A DNA stretch of 64,000 nt from Mytilisepta virgata (GCA_028015205.1 CM051513.1:48426841-48490840), one strand, 5' to 3'. Counted from the first letter of the stretch, positions 1 to 12,000 are shown. Made by a program: numbers and translations. Notes: generated from the sequence alone by a model not told the origin.

Positions 1-20
1 GAATTTAATATTATAGTATT

Positions 21-290
21 ATTGCGTAAGGTTTTCCATATTTGCTTAGTTATTGGTCCGAGGCAAGACATATTGGACTGAGGCAAAGCCGAAGTCCAAT
101 ATGGCTAGCCATAACCAATTACTAAGACAATATGGAAAACCTTGCGCAATTATACCTTTATTGACTAATTAGTCCAATATGTCATATTGACTAGTCCAAT
201 ATGATCCTTTATTGATTAACAAGTCCAATATGTCATATTGACTAGCCAATACGGCATATTGGACGGGTATGTGTCGTATTGGCGTACTTT
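21..290. repeat. Foldback palindrome plus short TCCAATATG repeats
   Basis: Bases 21-57 and 114-150 are inverted copies of each other (about 33 of 37 match), and between them 'catattggact' (69-79) mirrors 'agtccaatatg' (93-103), so 21-150 can fold into one long hairpin. From 170 to about 270 the word TCCAATATG/CATATTGGA recurs several times. This looks like a small foldback MITE with a satellite-like tail. No coding sequence is seen. The block lies upstream of the first visible oxidase exon and is probably intronic. Confidence 0.7.
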
Positions 291-857
291 GACATTTTGT
301 ATTGTATTGACAGGTTATATCATATTTAGGCTTATATTCTATTGTTAGTCAATAAATATATGTAGAATACGTGAAGGTACATTAAAGACGTCTTAATAAA
401 TTTCCAAATCAATTACTGAAAGTTATGAGTTGTCTTTTTAAATGGTAGGGAAAACATAAAACATTTTAATTACCAAATAATAGATTTTTCACCGTAGGCA
501 ATCATTACTTGAATACAACTGCTCTTTAAAGGATACAACCATGATGTAACACTCTGATACTGGTGGGGACAAAAAAATTGAGACACACATAAAGTACCAA
601 TGTACTAGAATTATTGCAGATCGATATCCTCGGCGAAAATATGTTATTTTAATGTTGCATCCCCTAACCCATTTGTACCCTTAAATCCTGTATACGCCCG
701 TGCATATAACCGTTCTCTACCGAAATTTTCTAAGATTATGAAGAAAACAAGCTTAAGGAATTGTATGGGTGGATGGATGAATTATTGTTTTTGTCCTACC
801 AAAGACCGGTTGCATCCAAGTAACGTTTGGCCAATTAAGTTGTTCCTTTGTTTTCAG

Positions 858-995
858 CTGGAGCAATGCGGATTCCTCCTGTACACTTTGTAACTAAAGG
901 CTACTTTAGACGATTTAACATTGAAACGTACAAGTGGAAAAATTACAACCCTAATGCATACCTTTACATATACGGACAGATGATTAAAAACGAAG
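858..995 (+). CDS. LAAO-like gene, exon with GAMRIPPVH motif
   Basis: The acceptor is 'ttgttttcag' before 858 and the donor is 'gtaaca' at 996. The exon enters with 2 nt of a split codon and leaves with 1 nt. It encodes GAMRIPPVHF...YFRRF...YLYIYGQMIKNE, typical of the LAAO region that follows the first FAD-binding segment. No exon could be recognised in bases 1-857, so this is the most 5' exon in the window. Confidence 0.85.
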
Positions 996-3900
996 GTAAC
1001 ACGTTATCTTAAAATATCGGGAAAACAAAACCGAAGCAATAAGTCGGTTGTCAAAAAAATAAATATTAAGGGTGTCAATTAATTTAAATCTTATAAATAC
1101 ATGTTCAACCTTTTCGATTACCATGAATTTATATAGAAGAATATGGGGCATACATGTACATGCTTGAAACCAAAAGTTAACCGTTGCGAGACAAAGACAT
1201 TCATATATGTAATATAGCCATTCCACTTAACGCCAGGTGGAGCTGTTTCTCCGGAAGTTATTTAAAAACTGGGTTGAAAAATATTTATAAACTATCGATA
1301 GACGATTTGGGTACCAGATGTAATGTTTACAATTGATGTTTCCGCCCAGTGCTGCACCTAGCGTTAACTAGAATTGCTATGTTATAAGAACATATGCATG
1401 TCTGATAAAACACCACTTTCCAGCCAGTAGTTAAACTATCTACCTGTTAATATCAGGACATAATACTAATAGGGGTACGTGCATCATTTCACAAATGGAG
1501 GCATACGCTCTATGGTACCATGAAGTATTTTTAATCACAAACTAGAGACGATTATAGCACAATAATTTACAAAGCTCCCCACCGCGATTAAATTTTGTAA
1601 AGATCGATATTATCCAAGCAGCGCAGGTAAGTAGAACCTTATGGAACATTGTGGAAGTGAACCAGTCCAGAATTTTAATGATGCTCGCTTGTCATATTTT
1701 GTTGTTTTTGTCAGATTTTCGGAATCCTCGGGTTTTATCCATTTTTTAAACATGAAATTTTTTGCCCATAAACCCCCACTTTTTCTTTTATAATTCAATC
1801 ATATATACTTTAAAATGGTATTTGACCAAATGTTATGAAATCCTTTTTATTTTTCCATACATTTTTAAGAGACTGAAGTTGTAAATGCAAAGACAATGAA
1901 AAATCCAGAGAAAACCCATTTCCTGCAAATTTTCAAGGCCTTGTAGCTCTAAAATGAGCACATCAACCTATATTTTTTTTTGCTTATTTGTTTACTATTC
2001 ACATGTTCTCTCAAACTAAAAGACCTGTTTCAGATCCTATTTATTTCCTATTAGACCAGCGATCATCCTGAAAATGTACGGTAAATGTCATATTTTTAGA
2101 TTGGAGAACAAATGGAAAAGCAAGATCGACAGAATTTTTCCCAGGCTGGGACAGTCAATTATTGACCTTGAAAAGGTCTGAATGGGAAACCATTAACGGA
2201 ATAGGTAAGAATGACTCAACTGTAGGTCTATTTCAAAAGATATCTATAAATGGTAAAATAAAATATTCCAATCCATCTGTTGAAATAGTACCATTTCGTC
2301 TTAGTATCTTGTATCTTGGTACTGGCATTTTTATTAAACTAAAGGAGATTTTGCTTTAAATTTTATAGATTTGGATTATTGTTTTGTTTATGTCTTCCAC
2401 ATTTTAATTCTTGAGCACAACTGATAAGTGGTAAATCGACGATATGTACACATCTTGTGCACCAAAACATGTTTAACCCCACCGCATTTTTGGGCCTGTC
2501 CCAAGTCGGGAACCTCTAGCCTTTGTTAGTTATGTGTGTTTTTGGAATTTTGGTTCATTTGTATGTTTCGGAGTTTAGTGTGCCGTCCATTTGCCGAAAT
2601 AGTATACATTATTGTTTAGGGGCCACATGAAGCTCGTCTCCGGGTGCGGGATTTTCTCGCTGCGTTGAAGACACATTGGTAGCCTTGAGCTGTTTTCTGC
2701 TCTTTTGTCGGGTTATTTTCTCATTCACATTCCCCATTTCCATTCTCTATACTATAATAGAATTTTATTATTTATTCATTTAGAGGACTATTTCACAAAA
2801 ACGGTCACACCGCTGGTCATCGATCTGTGTGATAATCTAAGAAGATATCCCAATAGTGGGTGGGATAGATGGGTCCGTAAGTGGAGTGTCCTGTCTATTG
2901 AAGAATTCCTTAGGACAGACAAATACCAAGATCCTAAAGCAGTGAAGTACCGGCCATGGCCCGAGGCAGCAGTCGAGGGATTTCAGGTAAATGTTATAAG
3001 GGGTAATGAATAATTGACCTTAGGTTTTAAAAAAGAATTCATTATCAATGAAAACACTTTCTGTTGGTTATGGTAAAGCATACAGCGGTGATGATTTTGA
3101 AGAAACGTTATATTCTGTTACTGGTACAAAATTGTAAAATTTGTTAAAACTAAGGATTATCTCCCTCGTGCATAGCTCTGTTCTTAGATGATTTTTTCTT
3201 TACCCCTTTTGGTCAATTTGGCATTTTTTAATTTGCTCCTCAACTTTTTGGACTGTTGATTGGTTTTCATTTTAGGCATTTTAACATTTTAGGCCTTGGG
3301 CACAACTGATGAGTCGTAAATCGACGAAATGTGCACATCTTGTGGAGAAAAATTGATGTCAAAGAATTTTATTTTATCTTTAACAGTTGAGGAAAGTTCT
3401 CATTCGGGAAGCAATGTTTTCTGTACAGTTCACTATGGGTTATTGCCTTCTCGATTTGAAAGCAAAATGTTTTTTTACACCGTTCGAAAGTGAAAACGCT
3501 ACATACCAATTGGCAGTTTAATTATTTATTATTAAAGTTGGGTAAATAATTATTTAAATTTGGATGTTTTTTGTTGTTGTTTTTTTTTCTCAACATTTCA
3601 GGCCTTGATCACAACTTTTGGGTCGAAATTGTTTAATATTGAGCATTGTGTATTCATTTGAAACCCTCAATCTTTTACTGTTATGAAATCCTTATATAAT
3701 AGACCTTGTGAAGCAAATGAATATCTCCCTCTTGATGCTTGTCTCTTTCGGTGGATTTGGCATTTTCATCTACTCTTCAGAATTTTGTGTTTTATTTCGA
3801 CAATCTCAGCCTTCAAAAAAAAACTATATATGCACATACAAAAGAAAGAATTTTTTTTCCATTCGCCTTGTATTATAGATTTCAAGGTATATGTACCCGA

Positions 3901-4751
3901 TGGAGAGATCAGTGGTCGAATATCTTCGTTTTGTCATTGGTGATTGGTGGCCGGAAGTTCTAGAAGCTCCAATTGAAGGAATGAGCATTTTACCGGAGAA
4001 ATTCATCGAAAAGTTTGCACATAAAGAGACCAACGTTGATCTTTCAAAGAGACTGGTGTATGGTATTAAAGTTGAAAAAATCCATGAAATTCCAGGTAAC
4101 GGAGTAAAGGTCTGTGGAAGAAATGTTAAAAATGGTAGCTTAAAATCATTTACAGCGGATGCAGTCATTGTCACAGTACCCTTAACAATTTTGAGACAGC
4201 TTGACATATCAGTCCAGAGCTTTGGCCTCGAATACCAAAAAGCCGTTGCAAATGTGAATTATGTCGCTATTACTAAGGTAATACTTCAATGTCGTACAAG
4301 ATTTTGGGAGAAGGATATTGGTGACGGAGGTTCCACCACAACGACTCTGCCTATCGGTCAACTGTACTATCTGAAACCTAGCAATCTAAATACAGAACGG
4401 GGTTTGCTTTTGTGCTATGCTTGGGGACAAGATGCCTTAATTTTAGGTTCCCAAACAGACGAAGAGGCTATTGAAGCTGCAGTTGAGCAAATATCAAAAA
4501 TCCATCCTGAGATAAAAGATGAGTTCGAGTTTGGCATAATTCAAGCATGGCATCGTGACCCTGCCTCCCAGGGAGCTTTTGCACAAATGCTTCCACATCA
4601 ATACAATGATGTAATGAAAATCCTTACGACACCGACTCATCCCATGTATCTGGCTGGAGAAGCTCTGTCATATTTGCATTCTTGGATTCAAGGAGCTCTA
4701 GAAACAGGTCTGAATGCTGCATACAACTTGTTCTGTCATGATTTGGAATAA
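858..4751 (+). CDS. Flavin amine oxidase, L-amino-acid oxidase-like; 3' four exons of a partial gene
   Basis: Exons 858-995, 2100-2204, 2784-2986 and 3879-4751 join in frame (phases 1, 1, 0) into 438 residues plus TAA. Known role of the family: FAD-dependent oxidative deamination of L-amino acids to 2-oxo acids, ammonia and H2O2; molluscan members are often secreted defence proteins. Seen here: a GAMRIPPVHF segment in the first exon (the family's GAMR substrate/FAD region), 'VIVTVPLTIL' in the middle, and the C-terminal FAD/substrate motif AGEALSYLHSWIQGALETG just before the stop. The N-terminal Rossmann motif and any signal peptide are not in 1-857, so the gene starts left of the window. It is convergent with INTS10, with stops 1.2 kb apart. 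LAAO-like is preferred over polyamine oxidase because of the GAMR segment; the true substrate cannot be read from the sequence. Confidence 0.86.
1673..2069 (+). mobile_element. TIR MITE, family 'TTAAGGATG', copy 1
   Basis: About 400 bp that starts 'aatgatgctcgct' and ends 'agcgatcatcct', terminal inverted repeats of one family. It matches the copies at 13265-13656 and (inverted) 22912-23248 along its length, for example 'gtcagattttcggaatcct' followed by 'tttgccca'. It has no coding capacity. It sits in an oxidase intron directly before an exon. Confidence 0.8.
2100..2204 (+). CDS. LAAO-like gene, second visible exon
   Basis: The acceptor 'tatttttag' precedes 2100 and the donor 'gtaaga' follows 2204; the exon is phase 1 at both ends. 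It encodes a segment beginning DWRTNGKARSTEFF. The exon begins only about 30 bp after the right end of a MITE (1673-2069), so much of the 3' splice-site region of this intron may come from the transposon. Confidence 0.78.
2411..2460 (+). repeat. Degenerate hammerhead-ribozyme repeat copy
   Basis: GCACAA (415-420) and TTGTGC (455-460) can form stem I around a core that reads CTGATAA instead of CTGATGA and GATA instead of GAAA. Both conserved blocks are therefore mutated and self-cleavage is not expected. It is a diverged copy of the intact motif at 3301-3344. Confidence 0.6.
2784..2986 (+). CDS. LAAO-like gene, third visible exon
   Basis: The acceptor 'tttattcatttag' precedes 2784 and the donor 'gtaaat' follows 2986. 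Phase 1 in, phase 0 out. It encodes DYFTKTVTPLVIDLCDNL...VKYRPWPEAAVEGFQ and joins the next exon (ISRYMYPMERSV...) without changing frame. Confidence 0.83.
3301..3344 (+). ncRNA. Hammerhead ribozyme motif (type I arrangement), core intact
   Basis: In order: CACAA (3301-3305, stem I 5' strand), CTGATGA (3306-3312, core), GTCG/CGAC (3313-3316 / 3322-3325, stem II with a TAAAT loop), GAAA (3326-3329), a very short stem III with A3329 pairing T3338 (ATGT/ACAT around GC), the cleavage-site C (3339, ATC) and TTGTG (3340-3344, stem I 3' strand, five perfect pairs with CACAA). All invariant hammerhead positions are present. A stem III this short is known from small metazoan and plant retroelement hammerheads, which tend to work as dimers. 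It lies in the sense strand of the oxidase intron 2987-3878. Confidence 0.8.
3594..3655 (+). repeat. Second degenerate copy of the hammerhead-containing repeat
   Basis: 'caacatttcaggccttga' and a following CACAA...GTCGAAATT resemble the sequence leading into and through the ribozyme at 3280-3344, but the CTGATGA box is lost. The upstream words 'tatctccctc' and 'atttggcatttt' also recur near 3165-3225 and 3722-3770, so a longer repeat unit is present in partial copies here. Confidence 0.45.
3879..4751 (+). CDS. LAAO-like gene, terminal exon
   Basis: The acceptor is 'gtattatag' before 3879; the exon is open for 290 codons to TAA at 4749-4751. It carries the C-terminal half of the amine-oxidase fold, including VIVTVPLTIL and the final FAD-contacting segment AGEALSYLHSWIQGALETG. 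The methionine at 3891 is internal, because the frame is open back to the acceptor and the joint is supported by phase. Confidence 0.88.
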   Translation: MSRYMYPMERSVVEYLRFVIGDWWPEVLEAPIEGMSILPEKFIEKFAHKETNVDLSKRLVYGIKVEKIHEIPGNGVKVCGRNVKNGSLKSFTADAVIVTVPLTILRQLDISVQSFGLEYQKAVANVNYVAITKVILQCRTRFWEKDIGDGGSTTTTLPIGQLYYLKPSNLNTERGLLLCYAWGQDALILGSQTDEEAIEAAVEQISKIHPEIKDEFEFGIIQAWHRDPASQGAFAQMLPHQYNDVMKILTTPTHPMYLAGEALSYLHSWIQGALETGLNAAYNLFCHDLE

Positions 4752-5040
4752 ACCGAAAATGTGGTTGGGTATTGGGGTACAATGTATAAACAGACAGAAT
4801 CTCCTAGATAGAAATCTTTGAACATCTATTTTTGTAATTTAACTTTCTGTAAAGATCATTCAGTTGGTGATTTTTGAGATTCAAAAGGAATTAAAAAATA
4901 ATTAATTTTCAATAAGATTTGCTATTTATGAAATTCAATACCAACTTATTGAAAGCCAACTTCTGCTCTTTGCAAAGTGAAGCGGCAATTTTTAAAAAAA
5001 ATTCACATAGTCCAAAAAAAATGAGCGGCGAAATCCAAAG

Positions 5041-5112
5041 AAATAAACAATAAATGATTTTGTTGGAACATTTCTACAAGAACATCAGATTACGGTTTGC
5101 TGGCATTAAATA
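5041..5112 (+). terminator. Candidate poly(A) signals of the LAAO-like gene
   Basis: AATAAA hexamers occur at about 5041, 5048 and 5107, 290-360 bp after the oxidase stop codon. Which one is used cannot be decided from sequence alone. Confidence 0.4.
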
Positions 5113-5404
5113 AAAGAAGTTATTATTGTTTTATTGTATGTTCTTAAAGTTAATTACTTAAGACCAATTTTATACACATATTCATGTACCTCATTTTAGC
5201 TTAGTCTACATTAAATTACCAACTTGTTGGAGTTGAAGTGGACTAATGCTTCCTAAGATTGGTCGGCTTGAAGATTCTTTCCGTTATTTTACCTGAGCTT
5301 GCTTTCAGTTAACAGCGAGGACTTACATGGCTATTGTTTAGTTTCATTTTGTGTCACCATGGGAGCTGGAAACATGTCTGATTGACTTTTAAGTGTGTTT
5401 TTTT

Positions 5405-5471
5405 TATATGTTTTAGTTTTCCTTGGTCCTATTAAAAATATGTTTTAGTTTTCCTTGGTCCTATTAAAAAG
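5405..5471. repeat. 33-bp tandem duplication
   Basis: The 33-bp unit beginning 'atatgttttagttttcct' and ending 'cctattaaaa' occurs twice in a row between the convergent oxidase and INTS10 genes. Confidence 0.75.
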
Positions 5472-5573
5472 GGGGGGTTTGGAGCTCCATGACACTGGTT
5501 TAACCCCATCACATGTTATGTGTCTATCAGGAACGTATGGTCATGAATGTCTTTGTCTCATTTAGCTTTTTAG

Positions 5574-5579
5574 TTTATT
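5574..5579 (-). terminator. Candidate poly(A) signal of INTS10
   Basis: TTTATT on the plus strand gives AATAAA on the minus strand about 360 bp past the INTS10 stop codon. This is the only clear candidate seen before the convergent oxidase 3' end. Confidence 0.35.
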
Positions 5580-5936
5580 TATATTCTGACATGAGATTGT
5601 ACTGCTTAACATAAATACTCATGAAATACTCTGGGGTCATTAAGTGCTTACTGCATGGTGTGGTTTTCCACCATTGAAGACCATGTTGTGACCTCTGGAT
5701 GTTTGGTATATACTTGTGATTTTGTGATTTCTTTGTAACATCATCACATTGTCTGTTTTTCCTCATATTATTATGTCTTTTGAATGCAGAAGCAGCAAAA
5801 TACCTGATTTTGACAACGGAGTGAAAAAATAAATGGGAATGATACTTTGGCAGCCATTTTACTATGCATCATTAAGGATTTATAATGGCCAAAAACTGAA
5901 AACACTCCAATATTACAAATAAATATTTTAATATTA

Positions 5937-6096
5937 TCATTTTGCCAGGCTCTCCAGTATTAAGTCTTTTTCTTCAATTAAAAAGTTCTGTATTAATTGA
6001 TGAATATTTTCATCCGATCTTTTCACTTGTTTTTCGATTGTCTGTTTGAAATCTTCTTTAACTCCTTTGTTTACTCCTCGGGTTACTGTCCTTTGT
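5937..6096 (-). CDS. INTS10: INTS10 exon 17 (stop codon)
   Basis: Acceptor 'atttctctgtttcag'; encodes QRTVTRGVNKGVKEDFKQTI and ends LILESLAK TGA (5939-5937). TVTRG...KGVKEDF is the best conserved C-terminal signature of INTS10. Confidence 0.93.
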
Positions 6097-9000
6097 CTGA
6101 AACAGAGAAATATACATTATAATATTTCATTAAATACAAAATTACTTCCATTCATTGAGTTGATACCGCTGCTGGTGGACTCCATGTCCCAAAGGGTATG
6201 TCACCAGCTCAGTTGCTAGTACAGTCGGTTCTCGTTATCTCAAAACTCCTGATATCTCAAAGTAATGGTTTGGTCTCCAGAATTAACTTTGCACGATATT
6301 TCTCCTGGTATCTCAAACTCCTGTTATCTCAAACTATTTTTGTTGGTCCCTTCCGCTTTGAGATAACGAGAGTCAACTGCATTTCGATACTATCCCGAAA
6401 TTGATACTTTAAATTTACTTTTAAAAAATGTAAATTTTTTTAAAATAAATACATGTACTAATGATAAAACCTTTGTGAATATACCCCCACACCTCCATAT
6501 TATCACTGGCCAAGCAAAATCTCAACACGCTCACATACCTTAACGCCTTCACATTATCACTGGCCAAGCAAAATCTCACTTACCAAGTAAAACAGGAATC
6601 AAAGTCTCCTGTCAATATGCACATACTGATTAACTATAAAGTTTCATGAACTTCTGTTTAAGAATTGGTTTAAGAGAAGTTAATCTCACAAGAACAGGAC
6701 TGATGGATGGACGAACCAGTCAAAAACATTATACTAAATATATCTGTTTATATTATATATACTTACTGAGCGATAATCTTGGTACTTGTAGGTAAAATGT
6801 CTAAGTTTACTTTTCCTCCTTCAGCTGTTTTTAAAAGTGCAAATTCTTCCAGTATATCAATATCTTAAACATAATGTTAAGGATATAAACTAGACTAGTG
6901 TAACCTGAAAAATCCTCTTCAGAGTTGCCATATACTTTTTTGAGATCCTTTTCCAAAGTTACTTTCATTTTATATCATTCACATGTATATTCACAAATTC
7001 ATACGACAATATTAGTTTTCGAAGGAACAAGAATATGTGTGCACACGCTGCTCTATCATACTCTATGTTCAATGAACCATGAAATTGGGCTCAAATCCCC
7101 AATTTGATATGCAATTGAAACAGATCACATATCAGAAATAATGAACATAAGTACTAAGTTGATGTGACTAGAACTTTATACTAAACTTTTTTCACCACAA
7201 CCTTTAACATGAGAATGAACTGTTTGGCATACAAATTAGAAAGACCACATTATAAGGAACATATGTACTAAGTTTCAAGTTGATGTGCTACAACTTCACC
7301 CCAAACTATCTTCACCAAAAACTTGATTCGGGACGGACGGACGAACGCACGGACCGAAAAACATAATCCCCCTCTACTATTGTAGACGGGTTATAAAAAG
7401 ATTTAAAATGAACTAAGAATTAAATCTTTCTACCTTCACTATTATACATCACAAATACATGTGAAGGATGAAGTTTTTGTCTGGAAAAATCTCCAAAATC
7501 TCATATATGCACACTGTATATTTTCAATAAAAAGAATTGGTTATAAAAATGTTCTACAAATACAATGGAACTAAGCAGTGGTGTAAACACAAAAATAAAA
7601 TGGTAAAAATGAGTATTCAAATACTAAAAATCGTAAAAACGTCACTGAGGATATATAATATGAAAACTATAATCAGTCAGGGATAATATGGTAAACCATG
7701 ACCAATAAAAGTGATGGTTTTCCATGACCCATTAAAAATACAAAGTCATGGAAAACCATGACTATGAACTGTTACTATATTTAGAAGCAAGGGAGTAATC
7801 AGTTTTAAAAACTAATACCAAAGTCATGGCAATCCATGACCATTTTATTTTCGTCAATAGTCATGGAAATCCATGACTTATGAAATGAAACAAGGTCATG
7901 GGTTTTCATGACTGATGAACTTCTCAAAATTAAAAGGATTCAATAACAAACACTGACCTTGCACATGGCAAGCACTCACCAAGGCAAAAAAATGAACACA
8001 AGATATGTCAATATTGTGTGGAGTATAAAGGGTTATCACCATTTTAAAGTTAAACCTCACACAGAGATACCTTTAAATGTTGATTATGAAGAAGGAAACC
8101 GGTTTGATCCTTTTGCAATGAGGGTAATGATGCCAAAGTTCACACATAGTTTGCTTGGTTGTTTACCTACAAAATAACTATTGTTTCCATTGGTAAAGTG
8201 CATGCATTCATATGCATGACAGCATACAAGCGATAGGGGGTAAAATGTATTCGCTGACATCTTGCGGCAAGGCGATGCTGATTGGTGTTTCTACAGAAGC
8301 TAAATAACTAATACTTTATTTGCAAACAATACCCATTTGGGTCATAGCAATACAAATGTCACATACAAAAAAACATATTTGAACATCAATTTATTATACA
8401 TGTATAAACAGATAACTAATATAGTCAAGAGTCTCCTTTTCTCAGTTCTAATGACTGTTTTATAAAAGAAACTACCATATTGATATCTTTGGGTGTTGAT
8501 GGGTTTAATATAAGTTTAAGTTTTGCAATGTCATTTAAATCAAGGAAGTTGTCGTATACTTCCAAGAGGTATTCTATCATTTTTTGTCTATAAATACTAT
8601 TACTATTGCATTCTAGGAAGAAATGTTTTTCATCGTCAAGTTTCTGACACGTATGACATAGTCTTTGATTTCTGGGAACTTTCTTATATCTCAAGAGTTC
8701 TATTAATAATTCATGGTCACTCAGTCTAAATTTAGTGAGAATTTTACGTGTTTCTTTATTAGGATGGGACAAGTAATATTCCATTTTATATTCTGATTTT
8801 ATAAATTTATATAAGTATATTTTATTTTGTTCATTTAAATCATTAATTTCATTTTGGATCAAATCCAAATAATACATATTAGTATTAGTTTTCACACTAT
8901 TTCTTTTTTGTTTTGTCTCTTTTAAAGTTTTACATTTATGTACTTCATTAACTTTATTATTTGTTTCATCTGTTATAGATTTTGCATATGTGTACCAGGA

Positions 9001-12000
9001 GTATATACCTTCATTATCTAAGATTTTTGAAAGACTCAGTGCTTCCTTAACAAGGGGATTTAAAGTTTCATTGTGAAGCCTTGAGAGATACATAATAGAT
9101 TGGGATTTTATGAAGGATTCAACAGGAATTACCCCCAATTCGGCCCTAATAGCAATATTTGTTGCACTTCTTTTAGTGCCAAGTGTATATTTTAAAAACT
9201 CAAGTTGTACTTTTCCCATTGGAGTTTTATCAATAAAGGATAAAATATCTACATTAGATGTATTTACGCTAGCTCGTCTTTGAGCTCTGTAGAGTTTAAT
9301 ATAAGAGTCCATAAAACAGATCTCTTGATTATAAGTCAAAATAGGCTTCACTAAGGTATCAAATAAGTTACAAGATACCTTTACCGGTAAATTTCCATAA
9401 TCGACGTATATGCCTTGATGGCAAATAATACTTTTCTAGCTTTATTTGCTAACTCTAAGGTACAAGAATTAAAGTATCCATTATTTGTAATTTCAAACCC
9501 TAAATATTTATATTTGCTGACATTTTATAAAAATTCTCCTTTATACATGGAAATATTGTTGTTATGTTTTAATTTTGGAGGATTATTTTGAAAAATCATA
9601 GTTTTTGACTTTTTCACATTGACTGTTAGTTGCCAATTATCACAATAGTGTGACAATGAATCAATACTTTTTTGCAATCCAGACTGTGTTTCTGATAGAA
9701 TAATTAGATCATCTGCAAAGAGAAGACTTCCTATATATGAGTCAACAAGTTTTGGGGGACTGTGTTCCTTCTGTTCAAATAAATGACTAATGTCATTGAT
9801 GAATATATTAAATAGAGCCGGCTCACTGCATCTCCTTGTCTTACACCTTTATCTATGTTAAATAAACTGTTATCACAGAGATATGTCTCGCCTTTTTGTA
9901 ATTTTGATTATGCAAATGTTGAAATCATAATAGCAATACCTTAACATCTTACACAAGTTATGCAAATATTCAAAGTCAATGAACCATGACTGAGTTACAT
10001 GGTTAAACAATCTCCATTTAAATGAGATGTGTGAATGCTAATACAACTGGATACCAAATACCATTGACTTATTATAAGTCGTTCCCAAACCTAAATACAA
10101 AAATTTTGTGGGAAAAATTTGGTTGATTATATAGGGAATCACTGATGCGTGACTGGAGTGGGCCCTCTTAGGTCGGTCAGCGCCCCCCCCCCCCCCCTAA
10201 CAAAAAGTTCTGGATCCGCCACTGATAGCAATACTTTAACATGTAAGTTATGCAAATATTCAGTCAATGAATATGCACGAATTAGCATACCTATGTGTAG
10301 CTTTTTAACCCAACCTCATCATGGCGAGACAAAAATCTTTTTGCTTGGCTTTGTGTCCAATAAAATATAATTTTGTTTGTTTACTTATAGTTACTTATAG
10401 TTACTTATAGTTACTTATAGTTGATTTCCAGTGCAGGATCTCTCAAGGTTCCTCTTCACCAGACTCATAATATATGTAAAGTAAGCAAACCATTCAAAGT
10501 CAATAGACCATGACTGAAGAGGTGGAGCCAAATAATCTCCATGGCAATGAGATAAGGCAATGATAATACCGGTACATCTGCATACCAATTATCATTGACC
10601 TACCACTAGTGGATCCCCATAAACTGACCTAATCACAAACTAATACATGTAAAGTAAGCAAACCATTCAAAGTCAATAGACCATGACTGAGGGGGTGGAG
10701 CTAAATAATCTCCATGGCAATGAGATGTAGCAATGGTAATACATCTGCATACCAATTATCATTGACCTACCACTAGTGGATCCCCATAAACTGACCTAAT
10801 CACAAACTAATACATGTGAAGTAAGCAAACCATTCAAAGTCAATAGACCATGACTGAGGGGGTGGAGCCAAATAATCTCCATGGCAATGAGATGTAGCAA
10901 GGGTAATACATCTGCATACCAATTATCATTGACCTACCAGTAGTGGATCCCTATAAACTGACCTAATCACAAACTAATACATGTAAAGTAAGCAAACCAT
11001 TCAAAGTCAATAGACCATGACTGAGGGGGTGGAGCCAAATAATCTCCATGGCAATGAGATGTGACAATGGTAATACATCTGCATACCAATTATCATTGAC
11101 CTACCACTAGTGAATCCCCATAAACTGACTTAATCATAAACTAATACATGTAAAGTAAGCAAATCATTCAAAGTCAATAGACCATGACTGAGGGGGCGGA
11201 GCCAAATAATCTCCATGGCAATGAGATGTGGCAATGGTAATACATCTGCATACCAATTATCATTGACCTACCACTGGTTCATCCCCATAAAACTGAGCTA
11301 ATCACAAACTAATACATTGTTGACGCCGTCGCCGCCGCCGACGCCGGAAACAGCATACCTATGTCTCGCCTTTTGACTCCGTCAAGGCGAGACAAAAACT
11401 TTGAATGAAGATTTTTATTTTTAAATGCACTTTCCGTATTTTGAAATTGTTTTTTTAATAATATTATACATATTTGCTGCAATACCTAGTTCTAAAATTT
11501 TGTACATAAGCCCTTTTCTCCATAAGGAGTCAAAGGCCTTTTGCAGGTCCACAAAACATACAAATATCTTCTTCTTATTTTTGTGAAGATATTTATTAAT
11601 AAGACTTTTTAAAATAAATATACAATCTGATGTCCTGTGATTTGATCTAAATCCACAGGACATCTGGCTTGGGCGCCATAAAGAACTATATTTTTGCTGA
11701 GCAAAGAAAATTTTACTCAAATTCCCATTCTCAACCACTCAGATTCGAGTATCCCAGTATTTAAGAAAATTCTCAGACTTAAGAATATTCTCAACTTTTA
11801 TGGCGCCCAAGCCAGATTGTATATTTATTTTTATGATGGTTTCGATAAGCCCCGAGGTGTTACAAATGGACGCGGTAAATATAAAAACTTTCCGATTTGT
11901 TTAGTTGGGGAGTCCGCAGGCTATAGGCGAAGGACTCACTTACGGCAAGGCAGTTCGTAAAAACCCCCAAAAAAAAAAAAAAATGTCTTTGAGGCATAGA

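Larger units (their letters stand above)
8295..11740 (-). mobile_element. Non-LTR retrotransposon (APE-type LINE), decayed and interrupted
   Basis: On the minus strand: an RT N-terminal block (11738-11421) with CFVDLQKAFDSLWR; after an interruption, RT with KGVRQGD and FADDLIILS (about 9890-9540); then a C-terminal region (9351-8425) with the zinc-like motif RLCHTCQKLDDEKHFFLEC and end SFIKQSLELRK. Several frameshifts separate the blocks. It is related to the LINE at 41215-44760. The 3' tail reaches about 8295 ('actttatttgc'). Confidence 0.85.

Noticed and set aside
3824..4207. 127-codon minus-strand frame
   Set aside because: Antisense shadow of the terminal exon of the oxidase gene.
7430..7500. 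Possible minus-strand exon with acceptor 'ttgaaaatatacag'
   Set aside because: All frames that fit the phase contain stops or give no INTS10-like sequence; exon 15 joins exon 16 directly.
10474..11318. Regularly spaced repeats that could suggest a CRISPR array
   Set aside because: The whole 167-bp unit is repeated without unique spacers, in a eukaryotic genome; it is satellite DNA.
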